A DNA stretch of 64,000 nt, taken from Collybia mongolica (lineage: Eukaryota; Basidiomycota; Agaricomycetes; Agaricales; Clitocybaceae). A model generated the notes under the pieces. That model worked only from the letters and a program-made list of their open reading frames with translations, did no database searches and was not told the DNA's origin. The position numbers and the translations under genes were made by a program. Shown one piece after another: positions 48,974 to 60,740 of this stretch (its first letter is position 1; every line of letters begins with the position of its first letter). Where the stretch lies: positions 1,488,001 through 1,552,000 of the forward strand of contig JAAXNY010000006.1 of assembly GCA_013420905.1 (NCBI GenBank). The letters are read 5' to 3'.

Positions 48974-50108
48974 ATGGCATTTCGCACTGGATTGCGGGCC
49001 ACGCAAATTCTCAGAAATGCCACTGTGCGTCCAATAGCAAATGCAACTTTAGCGGTCAATTCCAGAAGATACATACAATCTTCTTCTTCATCGAAGGGTA
49101 CGGCACCATATTTCATACTCATTGACAACGTCCTAACGCTCCTCGTTTACCTAGCCTCGGCATCTCCTTTCACTGAGCCAACTTCCCCAAATCCTACTGT
49201 GTCTCTATACGGAGAGACGACAGAATCTCTCCACACTTACGGCTCCTACCTAGTGCAATCCCTCCCCAAATTCATCCAACAATTTTCCGTGCTTAAGGAC
49301 GAACTCACACTCTATACTGCTCCTTCGGGCCTTATTCCTGTTCTCACATTCCTACGCGACCATTCCCAATGCCAATTCAAGGCCGTCATGGATATTAGTG
49401 GTGTGGACTTCCCCGAGCGCGAGAAACGGTTTGAGGTTGTCTATCATCTTTTGAGCATTAAACATCAGGGCAGAATCCGTGTGAAAACCTACGCAGGGGA
49501 GGCCGACCATGTTCCAAGCGCATGTGAGCTTTTTAGAGGCGCTGATTGGTAGGAAAAGCTGCCCACAACCTAATCTTCACTGACGATTATTTTATGCCAG
49601 GTACGAAAGAGAGGCTTGGGACCTTTACGGAATATTCTTCAGCAACCATCCAGATCTGTATGTATTATTACCCGCCTTACAGTTACTATTCATGACCATA
49701 TTATCCAGCCGCCGGATACTCACGGACTATGGTGCGTTTTGAATAGGCATGCCTTCACGTTTGCTCATTAAAACCCAGGTTTTGAGGGGCATCCTCTACG
49801 CAAAGACTTCCCTTTAACTGTACGTCGCATTACTCATTCCTTACATAAAACAAGTGTGAACCATTCTACAGGGATATACTGAACTCCGCTACGACGAAGA
49901 ACGAAAACGCGTCGTTTATGAACCCCTACAGCTGACACAGGCGTTCAGGTGTGTTAACCCCTTTATAGCCGTGCCCGAAAATTAATATCCGCCTAGAAAC
50001 TTCGAGTCTCTTTCACCTTGGGAGCAAATTGGGGAGGGAACCAAGCCTCGACGACCCGAAGAGCTCAAACATCTCCCCCCACCTAAACCAGAGGAGCCCA
50101 AGAAGTAA
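48974..50108 (+). CDS. NDUFS3: NADH:ubiquinone oxidoreductase 30-kDa subunit (NDUFS3/Nuo30)
   Basis: Peripheral-arm subunit of mitochondrial complex I. The start at 48974 gives [20 protein letters not shown], a mitochondrial presequence, then SSSSSKG. A 57-nt intron from gtacgg to cctag stays in frame, so the open frame runs through it. After it: [152 protein letters not shown]. It ends [13 protein letters not shown]. All the signature segments are present. It converges with MTC1, 110 bp away. Confidence 0.95.
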
Positions 50109-50218
50109 CACCATTGTTCATTGATATCTTCAATAAAAGTCTATTGTCGTAACACTAGACCATAAATATCATACAGGTATTGCCAAGCGAATCACATTCT
50201 CCAAAACCATACAAATAG

Positions 50219-51670
50219 TCACGACTCCTCTCCTTCCACCTTTGCGGTTTCTCGGCCTTTCCCAACAACCGTCAAATTCGCCTCTCTAGCTGTACTACCC
50301 CAACCCATCCTAGCCACAACGTACTCTTGCCCGACGACTTCAACACCAACCCGCAATGCTTCTGCGACCAAATCTTCGACCCATTCGTATTCATCCCAGA
50401 TGTCTAACCATTTACCAGGAACAGCTTGACTAATTGTCGTATGGGCAAGCTGATGAGCAGGATCAGATAGGTAGATGAGAAACTGGAGATGTTGCGCTGT
50501 CGCAGGGACCCCTACTACTGGCTCCGTCGAAGATGAGATTGAGTATGTGTGGCTCGCGAAGAAAGGCTGAATGCGAAGATAAACGTGGGAATATGTTGTA
50601 GGTGTTTGGGTTGACGATGGTTTCGGCGATGCGAGCTTCGTATTGTTCTTGACTAATTCTTCGATATCAGCCTGATAGCGATTATCAGTATATATGGAGG
50701 TGGTCTCAGAAGGAAAATATACCTGTGCGAGTTTGAATGCTGCATCACACCCTTCAACGGTATTGAGATTTCTGCCTACAACTCCTGCATCTTTGGGTCG
50801 CGATTCATCACCTCTGTTTACGACCAAGTCTCCGCCCTCGACTTGTTCCATGATCTTGTGCCTGTGAGGAACGTGAAGAAAATTAAATTTGAATGACATA
50901 CCCGAGCGAGAGCACGATAAACGAGAGATTCAACGCCTTCGTACCCTTGCATCTCATGGCTCAGCCAAACCTGAATTACCTCATGTTCCGATATGGGAGG
51001 TGCAACAACGTTCAGAATATCCGTTAGAGTTGACAACCCGACACGTTTGAAGTCTTGTCCTAGATTATGTTGTAAAGGCTCAGACAAGGCGTCTCTCACT
51101 TGCACAAAACATCTTACCAATCTTGTCGAGTTGGGCGGCCTTTGCATACTCAATAACACCCTCACTCCATTTCCGTGCCTGCTCATTCTTGGGAAGAGCC
51201 TTGACCTGTTCATCCACAACGGTCTTGGCCTGTTGAATAGCAGCCGATGCTGTTGACCACACAGATCCCCACCCCCATGCGCCTCCCGCAGAAGCATTGG
51301 TCTGTTCGGATTTAGACTTATCATTGGCCCTTGAAAGGGATGTTGTAGAGGAAGAGGCAGAAGTTGACAAGCCTGACCCTCCTAATTTTACTCTTTCGGT
51401 GCTCTTCCGAAGAGTAGGTGTGCTAGAACGCGACGCGGGGCGGTCTAAATGAGAAACGGTAGGTCGAGTAGGCTCTGCACTCTTCTGCGTGATTTCGTCG
51501 AGAAATGCAAGAACTTCAGCTTCGCCTTCGTTGTTGCTAGCTGCAGCCACAGGAGCGCCAGTGTTAGTGCCTGCAGAGTTCGCATCGTTCGCTTCAGGCG
51601 GTGCAAACGAATCCAAATCATCGAGAAACTGGAGGGCTTCTTCCTGTTTCGACTTTGTTTTGGATGCCAT
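50219..51670 (-). CDS. MTC1: MTC1-like protein (DUF5427)
   Basis: Yeast MTC1 (maintenance of telomere capping 1) belongs to this family and acts with ER-Golgi/COPI membranes. The start ATG at 51670 gives MASKTKSKQEEALQFLDDLD; an upstream reading to 51715 has no ATG. Then GEAEVLAFLDEITQKSAEPT, a Ser-rich segment, SAGGAWGWGSVWSTASAAIQ, QAKTVVDEQVKALPKNEQAR, KWSEGVIEYAKAAQLDKIG. Next exons: FKRVGLSTLTDILNVVAPPI, VIQVWLSHEMQGYEGVESLV, RNLNTVEGCDAAFKLAQ, and TYSHVYLRIQPFFASHTYSI. The end reads LDIWDEYEWVEDLVAEALRV and VARMGWGSTAREANLTVVGK, stop 50219-50221. Domain order and length fit MTC1 homologues. Confidence 0.87.
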
Positions 51671-52490
51671 GGTCAAGAGTGAAAGGAAGGCAATGTTTGG
51701 CACAATGCTTGTCACTTGACCTCAACTACCGTGTTTTGTCTGGAACCCTCATTTGTGAAACTTAAATTTCCCTGCTGGGCCGTGGTCTCCGTGTCAAACC
51801 CAGCATTTGCAGATATCAATCTGCATCAATGACCATAGGCGTTCATGGTCCTCAGCAGACCTACTGAGGCCGCCGGTCGTGACCTGGTCGATGTCTTGAT
51901 TGTCCACTATGGCAGAACTGCCTATGATAACATCGCCCTATACTCCTGCCCACCCTCTAGTCCTTACTCTTTGACATTCAAGGACGTCCAGCCAAGAGTA
52001 TAAACTGATATGTGATTGGGCTTTGAGTCACCTGATGAACATGTTCTCGAATTGGACCAATGGGTCCTAAACGAGCTTTACATTCACTGCACACATGTAT
52101 AAGGCTTGAGAAAGATACTATCAGGGATGGAAAAAAAGGAGACGGGACCATAAGGCACTTATCCCTAGAGTTTCTTCTTAGACTCAAAACTTCTTTCATT
52201 ATGGGCCGGAATTGGATTTTCTCCGGGATCTTCCCAACAGAACGCTCACACAAATCACTTGGATTAATATACCTGCATCAGCACATTAGACAGAAGTCTT
52301 GTTTAAGATTTAACGAATACATACGGTTTTCATACCCGCAGAGAAATGTGGATCGTTGGGGTCGACACTCCGGGCCACCTTGCCGTTGTTGGCTCCAGCA
52401 TGTGATTACCTGAATTTGTGCAGCAAGGAACGGTACTAAATCTTCATGGCGACGTCCACAAATCCCCTTCCATTAACGTAGTGTCCGATC
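51671..52490. promoter_or_regulatory. Divergent promoter region, MTC1-like / PXMP4
   Basis: 820 bp between divergent starts, with no supported gene. Open frames (for example 52,060-52,413 +) show nothing recognisable. Confidence 0.4.
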
Positions 52491-53240
52491 ATGGACGCTC
52501 TCCAGCAAATCATAGCAAATCCTGCCCTTCATGACTACCTCGCTATCTTAAAGGGAGCCCGCAACGGTTTCGTCTATGGTGTCAAGGTCAGGTTCCCGCA
52601 TGCATTGGTGATGTCGATTCTTTTTGGTCGTGGCGAGTGAGTTTAGATGTGACTTTTTCCTCATCGCCCGTTTCTAACTAGACTAAATAGCTGGCGGTCG
52701 CGCCTACGTGTTATCTATCGCGCCACGAGACAACATGCGTCCAACCTCGCCAAGTTCGTCACTCTGTACAAAACCTTCCTATTGATTCAGAAAAAGGCAA
52801 ACGGCGGAAAAGAGCGGAGCAGTGACACGTTCCTTGCGGGTCTTTTGGGAGGTTATATCGTATTTGGAGACAGGAATGCTGTAAACGAACAGGCAAGTCC
52901 AAAATATTCAAACATCCTCGGGATTCCTTTCATATAACCGCTTTTTGACCAGATTGTTCTCTACGTCGTCTCGCGTGTCGTGGCATCTTTCATTCCCCGA
53001 GCAACACAACCGTACTCCACGTCACCACAGTCACTATCTGCAGGTTCTTTGGTCAAACCACTCCCTCCTGACTCTCGTTACTTTACTATTTTCGCTGCCG
53101 TCTCGTGGGGCGCAGTTATGTGGTTGTTCCGACATCGCGGGGAGACTATACAACCCGGCATGTTCAACTCCATGAAATATCTATACCGTGATTCCGAGAC
53201 GTGGAAGGACCTGAAAACATTATTGTGGCATAATACCTAA
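52491..53240 (+). CDS. PXMP4: Peroxisomal membrane protein 4 (PXMP4/PMP24, Tim17-like)
   Basis: Multi-pass peroxisomal membrane protein of the Tim17/22/23 superfamily. The start at 52491 gives MDALQQIIANPALHDYLAIL, then KGARNGFVYGVKVRFPHALV. The next exon: WRSRLRVIYRATRQHASNLA, KFVTLYKTFLLIQKKANGGK, FLAGLLGGYIVFGDRNAVNE. The last exon: IVLYVVSRVVASFIPRATQP, FTIFAAVSWGAVMWLFRHRG, TIQPGMFNSMKYLYRDSETW. It ends LLWHNT at the taa 53238-53240. The Gly-rich membrane segments and the GFxYGxKVRFPHALV start match PXMP4. Its transport role is not defined. Confidence 0.9.
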
Positions 53241-53380
53241 TACTTGATACATCGACTACCAAACGTCCTTTCCTTCCTACTCCGACTATCACCCCAAAGA
53301 TCGACGTGACGCCGTTCAAACTTCAGCGGGCAGCTGATCTATTTTCCTTATAGTCCTTCGTGACTTGTACTGGTTATAGA

Positions 53381-54495
53381 TCATGGATCAGTTCGGCCAA
53401 TATAGATTTCTAGAATTCTTACTGCGAGCATTTTGACCGCAGCCATGTACGCCTTATGGCACATCTGGCATCCTTTAGGTAAATCACCCGTGAGTGTGGC
53501 CATTTCGCCTGCAACGTCGGTAACTTTGGTCTTTTCAACGATCCAAACGAAATTACACAGGGGAAAGCCTGTACCTGTGTCCACCTTGACAGCCAACGAT
53601 TTCCGCTTCCTATCCCAACGTGCCTCCATGTCCTGATGATGGTTTGAACATGCACCGTAGCCTACCAGTATCTGAAGTTAAAATCAAGGCCGTTTCGAGT
53701 TTATGTGAAGGAAACATACCATGGGGGAAAATGTCTTCCCCTAATACCAACGTCCGGAGCGCTTTGACACGCAAGGCCTGAAGTCGCACGAGCTTATGAT
53801 ATGCTTCAATGTTTGGAATATCTTGAACTTCATCCAGACGATATGAGCCCAGTGGCATCATATACTGGCTTGCATCAGAAGCAATCCTATCTAATCCTTG
53901 GGTTATAGCGAAGCCATATACCCGAAGTGGATGAGTTGGTGCATGTGCTAGTAAATGCTCATTTAGCGATTCTGTTGTTGATGGTGGAAGCACATATTTA
54001 TCCACAAGACCATATAATAGTGACAATAAAATTGGCAACGGGATGACAGTTGTGGGATCATAACGCTTGATCTTGGGGGATTGGCTACTCAACTGAGTCT
54101 CCTCGGACTCATTGATGCATCGCTCCAGGATTGGTGGGGCGGGTGGGTGATGCAAGAGTTGGAGCAGCGCGGTTACCACCTCGGCAGACTCGTGTAAGTC
54201 CACCTGATCTTGTGTGGTAGCCAGTTCTTCATTGGACGAGCCAGTATCGCAACACGAAAACATATCTCCTGCCATTCACATGATTAGATACGAGTCTACG
54301 GCACAGAAAGCATATAGTACGAAATATTTCGCTAGTACTCATCAACTTGCGGTTCACTGCGAACGTGATGTTGTCCGGAACCGACTTGACGGCAAAGTCT
54401 GGGTTTTCGCATTGAAATGAGGACCATTCAGTCATAATAGCATGAGTAATGGGGGGGGAGCTCGTGCCTTTGGAAGACCGCTGTCCATTTATCAT
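53381..54495 (-). CDS. BTB/POZ-domain protein
   Basis: Basidiomycetes have many small BTB proteins of this sort, probably adaptors. The start at 54495 gives MINGQRSSKGTSSPPITHAI, then FAVKSVPDNITFAVNRKLMS and TSEIF, spliced to DMFSCCDTGSSNEELATTQD and SAEVVTALLQLLHHPPAPPI. This arrangement (inward-facing beta strand, helix, 'DMF', then V-x-L-x-E-x-x-E repeat) matches the BTB core. Next: PILLSLLYGLVDKYVLPPST, HAPTHPLRVYGFAITQGLDR, VRLQALRVKALRTLVLGEDI. The last exon carries ARWDRKRKSLAVKVDTGTGF and three CxxC-like cysteines (KGCQMCHKAY), and ends EIYIGRTDP at the stop 53381-53383. The partner is unknown. Confidence 0.75.
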
Positions 54496-54855
54496 CGCGT
54501 CAGTGGCAGCGAGGGCAACGTGTTGCCCACGACACTGGATGTCACCCTGTCTACGTTAGACTCACGATGACAAGACAGACATGCACAGCAATACACATTT
54601 TGACCTGATGAAGCGCGTGCCATCTTAGATGGTAATCACTGGAAACATAGGCTCCCATTGAATATACATGGGAAAAGCCTAGTAAAGCATAGTCAGGGGA
54701 ATAAATGTGTAAAAAGGGCGGGAGAAAGGGCGATGAGATGTAAACGTAAAACACAGGAAGTAAGCCGGGGTAGAAGAGGAGAAAATCATAGTGGTATCAT
54801 CAAAGAGGTAATGGAGAGGATTCTAAAGAAACCGAGCGATCCCGACAAGCGTCCC
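54496..54855. other. Intergenic, no gene seen
   Basis: 360 bp between the BTB start and the stop of the Ras-family gene on the same strand. Purine-rich + strand near 54,700-54,830; probably the GTPase 3' UTR. Confidence 0.4.
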
Positions 54856-55714
54856 CTACATGATGATGCACTTCTTCTTCTTTCCTTCGTGTGGCCTTAC
54901 GGGACCTGGCACACCCGGTTCTATATTCCTCGTCTGTCGTAAAGCGCGGACGAGGTTCATGAAAAGACGCTCGACGTTTTGGGCCGTTTTAGCAGAGGTT
55001 TCGATAAAATCACAGCCAAATTGCCGTGCAAGCGCGGCCCCTTCTTCTTTCGAAACTTCCCGCTCGTATGTCTTGTCGCATTTATTGCCAACTAGCATAA
55101 AAATCGGGTCTCCTCTTTTAACTCGTCGCATCGATTGACGGAAGGTCTCGAGCCGATCGAATGTTGATCTTGAAGCAATCGAATATACAAGGATGAAACC
55201 TTGGCCCTCACTATCGAGAATCATTAATCATTAGAGGACCGCAAGGAGCCACTCCGTAACTCACCGCACCCACTGGTCACGCAGCGTTGCATACTCCTCT
55301 AAACAATGGTATGAAGAGGGGAAGATGACAATTGTTATGGAAACCTGCTTACCCTGACCGGCAGTATCGATGACCTCTACGAAACACATGCGGTTGTCCA
55401 CTACCAGCTGTTTGCGGTATGCATCTTCTATTGTTGGATCGTATGTCTAGAACGCAGAGAGAATTGAATAATCTTCTATGGTAAATGAAGGGAAAGGCAC
55501 ACTTCTGTTGAGATTTGTCGGAACATGGGTGAGACTTAATTAAGCCATGCTAGAATCCAAAAGGGCTCACCAACGAAGCAATTGAGGGTAAACTTGGCGT
55601 AGATTATCATCTTGTAAAGGTTGCGAAAAGGCTGGGGGAAAAACACACCTGAACAGCCAACGCAGTTTTCCCCACACCACCATCACCAAGAACTGCTACC
55701 CTCCAGTTGTCCAT
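54856..55714 (-). CDS. Ras-family small GTPase with CaaX box
   Basis: Membrane-anchored signalling GTPase. The start at 55714 gives [20 protein letters not shown] (P-loop GDGGVGKT), then [26 protein letters not shown] (effector region; Ala where Ras has Ser), [11 protein letters not shown] (switch II), [52 protein letters not shown] (NKCD), and [20 protein letters not shown] (ETSAK). The C-terminus is a polybasic KKKK followed by CIIM, a farnesylation-type CaaX box, stop 54856-54858. All five G motifs are intact. It fits the Ras/Rsr1 group; I cannot decide between Ras and Rap/Rsr1 orthology. The gene has several 45-60 nt introns. Confidence 0.92.
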
Positions 55715-57795
55715 TTCTGTGCCCGAGAGTAAGTCTGAGACTCGAGATTGTAACAGTGTGAGATACCTCAGAAAGGGTCAGAGCAAGCGTAAACGAAAGT
55801 GTCAAAAGTTTTGAAGGGAAAAGGGGTGTCGAAAGGTGCCCCAAGCAAATGAAAACGATGGACGGGTGTTGGTAGATAGGAGGGCAAAATGACAAGCTCA
55901 GCAAGGACGATGCAAAGGGAACAAGAAGGGATTCAAACGGTCGTCGTCGTACAAATTCGTGGTTCGTGGAGAGGTCGTAAAGAAAGGCGCGGGAGAGGCC
56001 TTAGTAAATGGATATATGGCAGCGAGCCAAAGTGCGGCAAGAGACTTGGTTTGGTACCAAATGAATCGCTCTTATTTGTACTCCTTCCTCTTATGGCCAT
56101 TGATTGGTGTTTTGCCACAATCCTTCATTTTGGTCCTAATTTTCAGGCACCTCAATCAAGGAGATCTGTCCCCAACATGAGACCAACTATATATCAAGAT
56201 GCCAGTTGCGTCTACTACCGTTACGCAGCCATCTCCCTGTACACTCTCGATACCCTATAACCAATTTATGACACAGCATTTCAACCGCCCACAAGTAGCT
56301 CATATCACCTTTGTCCGGATATCTCCGACCCGAATCAACATCGTCAAGGCCCAGGTGTACTGGATTTATTTGCGATGAACAATTAGCTCTTGGGGTTGTA
56401 CTTATTTCCATGTGGGCTCGGATATCGATGGTTTGCCCAGACTAAAATCATGCTCGTGACGTTGCACGTTTATGGAGCGAGGTGGTCAGTAGACGCGAAC
56501 CTCAGGGCAATTTCTATTCCCGATCAGCTTAGAAGATGGTGAAGGGACTGCTTATAAGTTATTCGGATGGGCGCTGAGACGGACTTTGAAGGAGGTTCAC
56601 GCCGAGAAGATCCGAGGGCTTGTTATGATTGATGTCGCAATATGTGAACTCCATCCAACATCAGTTTCTCAATACCGTATCCGGCGCGGTAGCGTCCAAT
56701 CGAATTAAAGAGCCTTCTTCTCCCCCCCTCAAGAGCTGAAACAACAGGCTTGATGTGGATTGACATCGGGAATGCGTTCCGTGAAATCCTAAACACATGA
56801 CGGTGTCGCCAAATAACAGGGCGACACATTGGAGAAATAATTCAAATCGAGTCGAGAGTCGTTGTCAAAGTATCAAGGCATAGATTTCTACCAATGACCC
56901 ACATACTCGCATGACAAGGACGCTTGCACGCGAGCAGTTGGTGCGTCGTGGGGGAGGGCCAGTCAGATGTGCAGTCTAGTTAACCGACATAAGAAAAAAA
57001 CACATAGTTTCTGAGCATACGTATTCCTTAGTACCGCAATGCTTGTCTTATTGACAAAGAAGCTTGGGGTATTGTGTGCACCAGGGCAGATCACCCTGTC
57101 ACCGGTTTCGTTCTCCACGAAAATCTTGGTCATGGATATAAATCCGACATCGGTACTGAGAACGCCTTCAATCGGAGTTAGGGAACCTATGGAACCCTTA
57201 GACTAGTCTCAGACAAACAGGTTGAAAATATGTGTATTCGGATCATCTTATTTGAGAATAGCGCGGAGTACTGAGGAAGACCTAGTATATAGCTGGGAGA
57301 TTTGTTTCTTGCGATTCACCTGACCAAAGAATAATTAATCAAGGCTTTTGAAATTCTTCTAATTAAATTTATATCTTTATTTCTATGAGACTTGCCACGT
57401 GTTTGGAGCTCTTATTCTGGCAGCGGTAAGGGGTCGTATATATGTGGGGTTGGAGGTTTCTGGCGGTTTCGCTAGCAGGTGATATCCATTCTACAAACAA
57501 CATTTTTGTGTACATGATACAAGCCCAAGTCTACCAATCCTCGTGGAAGGGAAAAGGTGGAGGTAGAAATTATGGGGATAGACAGAACGTAGGTAATGGG
57601 ACGGTTATAGAAACAAGGTGGTGTTACGTGGGTCGATAATTGAACAAATGATTCTTTAGTGCCAAAGCCAAGGTTAAATAACGCTGATAAAAAGGGTCGG
57701 GGGTAGGGGGCGTAAATGCGAGTGTCGAATGCAAGGGGTATATGGATGAGGGTTGTGTCAACGGGTAGCCGAAATTGTCCGGGAGCAGTCCTCCG
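55715..57795. other. Gene-poor region, no gene seen
   Basis: About 2 kb with only short, unsupported open frames on either strand. Upstream of the Ras start a pyrimidine-rich minus strand (about 55,760-55,890) suggests its promoter. Nothing else recognised; an untranslated RNA cannot be excluded. Confidence 0.4.
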
Positions 57796-58062
57796 TTACT
57801 CCTGTCTGCTGAATTCTGCCTGTGTAAGGTTCAAAAGGAAAGTGCCGTTGTGGTTCTTCGGTGGCTCGATGATTTTGACAAACGGCTTTTTATTTGTAGA
57901 AGAGCTGGGCTGCAGCGCATGTGAAATTGTAGGAAATGGGCGCAGCGCGCGTGATGACGGGAAGGAAACGTTTCGTCGAGGGATTATCCGTGGTGTAGCA
58001 GTTCTTCCGCCGTTGGATGAATCTGCAAGAGGCGAAGAGATGATGGGGCGTGACATTGTCAT
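57796..58062 (-). CDS. Possible small hypothetical protein, 88 aa
   Basis: An intact ATG-to-stop frame: MTMSRPIISSPLADSSNGGR, TATPRIIPRRNVSFPSSRAL, RPFPTISHALQPSSSTNKKP, FVKIIEPPKNHNGTFLLNLT, QAEFSRQE. Ser/Pro/Arg-rich with no domain. The lack of any recognised motif and the gene-poor setting keep confidence low; it may be a chance frame or one exon of a larger gene. Confidence 0.25.
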   Translation of the reverse strand: MTMSRPIISSPLADSSNGGRTATPRIIPRRNVSFPSSRALRPFPTISHALQPSSSTNKKPFVKIIEPPKNHNGTFLLNLTQAEFSRQE

Positions 58063-59103
58063 TGTGGCTAAACGCGTTAATAAAGAACAAAAAATGCTCA
58101 GACAACGTCAAAACTGAATGGGAAGTAAACTAACATACCCATTACGTCAAGATGGGATGAAAATATGTACAGCGACACAATAGAGAGAAGGGAGGATACA
58201 CAGGCACGACAGTACTCGTTGGAGAAGCGGGGAAGAGGTGATGAAAGCGTGCTTATATACGTTGCTCACTACGTTGGGGGGACGGAAACATTTCAGTTGG
58301 GGAACATTATTGATTGGGGATGTTACCGCATTCGGAAATGGAATCGGCATAACTCGGCGCCGCCGGCGCAAGTCAAACATATCCAAATAGTCCTTAACCC
58401 CACTTGATGCCTTAGAACCGTGATCTGTCCGACAGCATAGCTCTTCTGTAGGTGCAAGTGATATGCAATAGTAACTCGTGTCCTCTGAAAGAAGACCATG
58501 GTAATTAATTCATGCTGGTTCACAAACTTTTGGGGCAAGTTATCACTCAACATATGATTTATCATTTCAAAGTATAGACTTTACACGAAGGTGGAAATAA
58601 AGAGATTGAGCTAAACACACTTGAATAAATAGGTGCCGCGGACATAGGATAAAAGATGATGATATGAGTCGAAGCAGGCGAGATATGGGAAGGAACATGG
58701 TGAATTCTATATGTTGAACACCAGTGGAGGATGACATCGAGGGCGGTCACGGGGAGCTGGGCTACGTGCTAGGGGTGGGGAGCGAAATCGGAGGTTCTTG
58801 CTGGGAAAGGTTAGCGACGGCATGAGAAATTGAAATATGCAGGGAGTGTAAAACCTCCGGAGCGGCGTCCAACACTCTTGACCTCACGATAATCATCCAC
58901 CGAGGATTAATACTCCGCCTCCTGCAAACCATGCCTGTCCAGAACTTGACGAAGTTCTGTAAAAGTCCAATGATATGAAGTCTAGACCGATACGATTAAA
59001 CGGCCTGCCGGGATAAGGAACCAATTGATCAACCTTCTGTGAGGTTAACGCATTTGTGATCACCAGTGTCGACTTATGCGCGGTTGACAGCTGGCGAGGG
59101 CAG
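58063..59103. other. Gene-poor region, no gene seen
   Basis: About 1 kb; open frames are short and carry no motif. Its right end holds the 3' UTR of the Yippee gene. Confidence 0.4.
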
Positions 59104-59590
59104 CTACTGCACATCGACAAGCAGGTTACGCTCGAGGATGAATTTTCCTTCCTTGTATTTCTGGCTTTGCTCGTAGGCCTTATCCTGTTAGGAATTTAGT
59201 TGCTATCTTCGGAGATCGAGTCAAGTCAGGGGCGTACGTATTTCCAGCCGAGCGTAGTGCCACACTTGCAGCAATATATATCACGGACAGTATGATTTCC
59301 CGTCGTCATTGGACGATCGTTGGGCTCTCCTTCGACGATGTTGACACTGGATATTCCGTCAGTGACGCCATACAAGGGATACCCGATGACTCACACTCCA
59401 TCAAACAGGTAAGCTCTTCCGTGCTGTCCATTGAAAGCCTGTCGGAAGGTGTGAGTGGTCGAGTCGGCACACGGGCGGTAATGTATCTTACTCGTGAGAT
59501 CATAGAATGGATAGTTGCAAGATGCGTCTTGCATGTCGAGCAGCCGTAGATTCGTTCGCCCTGAAGATATCGACGATAACTCATGCCCAT
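59104..59590 (-). CDS. Yippee-family zinc-binding protein
   Basis: Small conserved zinc protein of the Yippee/Mis18 fold; some members are E3 receptor or centromere factors. The start at 59590 gives [32 protein letters not shown]. After splices: [49 protein letters not shown], and [20 protein letters not shown] ending LVDVQ at the stop 59104-59106. The two zinc knuckles are C-x2-C (CSTC and CCKC). A typical full-length member of about 120 residues. At least three introns. Confidence 0.93.
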
Positions 59591-60740
59591 GGTCTGAACG
59601 TGGACCCGGATGGATAAGTTTTTAATGAGAAGTTTACTCTAGGTAGAAAAGACGGGGTCAATTCAATGGGAGAGAAGACGAGAGACACCCTTATATGTTG
59701 CTGTAGTCGTGCGAAGGGGAGCCACTGGTATAAAGATGGTGAAATGCGGAAAGTGGTAACCGAAGATCGAGAATTGCCCCTTGTGATGTTGTTCCGCCCG
59801 TCACACACACACTGCTGTAGTCTACTCTCGCAGGATATATCGCTCCTTAGACATATTCAGCCATGCCTAGGCCGGCCCTCTATCTCGTGTTCGTCTATGA
59901 TATGTACTCCAGACTGGTCCACACGTTTACTATCATCCAAGGCAACGAGAACGACTGGCTTAAGCTTGGGATTCATTAGTATTCCGTGAGTGTGACTTGT
60001 ACGTCATAACGACGCATTATCGCCGTGGATATCTCTACTTATAATTGTGGGCCGAGCGGGCGTCCGTTTGGTAGAAATATCCTCTGAATATATTTTCTCC
60101 TGAACATGACCATGACCAAAATTTCGCGCACACGTCTGTACTAAATCCTTCGATGTTTAGATTCACTAAAAGGGCTGAGACTCGGAGACTTGACTCTGTC
60201 GACTGCGGGCTGGAACCAACATTGTTTAGGATTCCGGGTACATCACCTACTTCGGCTTACTCAGAAAGCTTACTAAGGTTTATCGTAGCTATCCCGGTCC
60301 GTTGAAGGGGGGCTTTGTTCAGCGCATGTCAAGCTTTCGCCACTTATCTCGGACCTAGGTGGTGGGTGCCATTGGATTCTGAGTTGTTGAGATAACTGAG
60401 GCGGTGGCCGGGAAGGCCGGAAATGCTAAATTTCACAATATAATCATCCATGCAGAATTTACGGTTTCACTACGAAGAATGGTGTTGATATGTTTGTGTG
60501 TTGTAAAAGATCGTAGCAGTCATCGAGGTGGAAGCTGTGCTTGTCAGGGTCAAGGGCTGAACAAGTCACAAGTCACATTGTGTGACAGGCGTTACAGCCT
60601 CCCTCATCTTCAACTCTACCGTCGCCGTCGGGGCGCACGCCCGCCAGGCTGCCTTGCTTTCTCTGATCCTTGTCGCTTCCTACTCTCTTATAATACGCCA
60701 GGGAACTGAATCAGACTGGCATCTGTATTTCCGGCACTCA
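59591..60740. promoter_or_regulatory. Divergent promoter region, Yippee / Ulp1-type protease
   Basis: 1.15 kb between divergent starts, with no supported gene. The + strand frame at 60,404-60,709 has no recognisable content. Confidence 0.4.

Noticed and set aside
48974..49552. Apparent extra internal segment in the complex I subunit as a domain insertion
   Set aside because: It is a 57-nt GT-AG intron that happens to be in frame; removing it matches the family.
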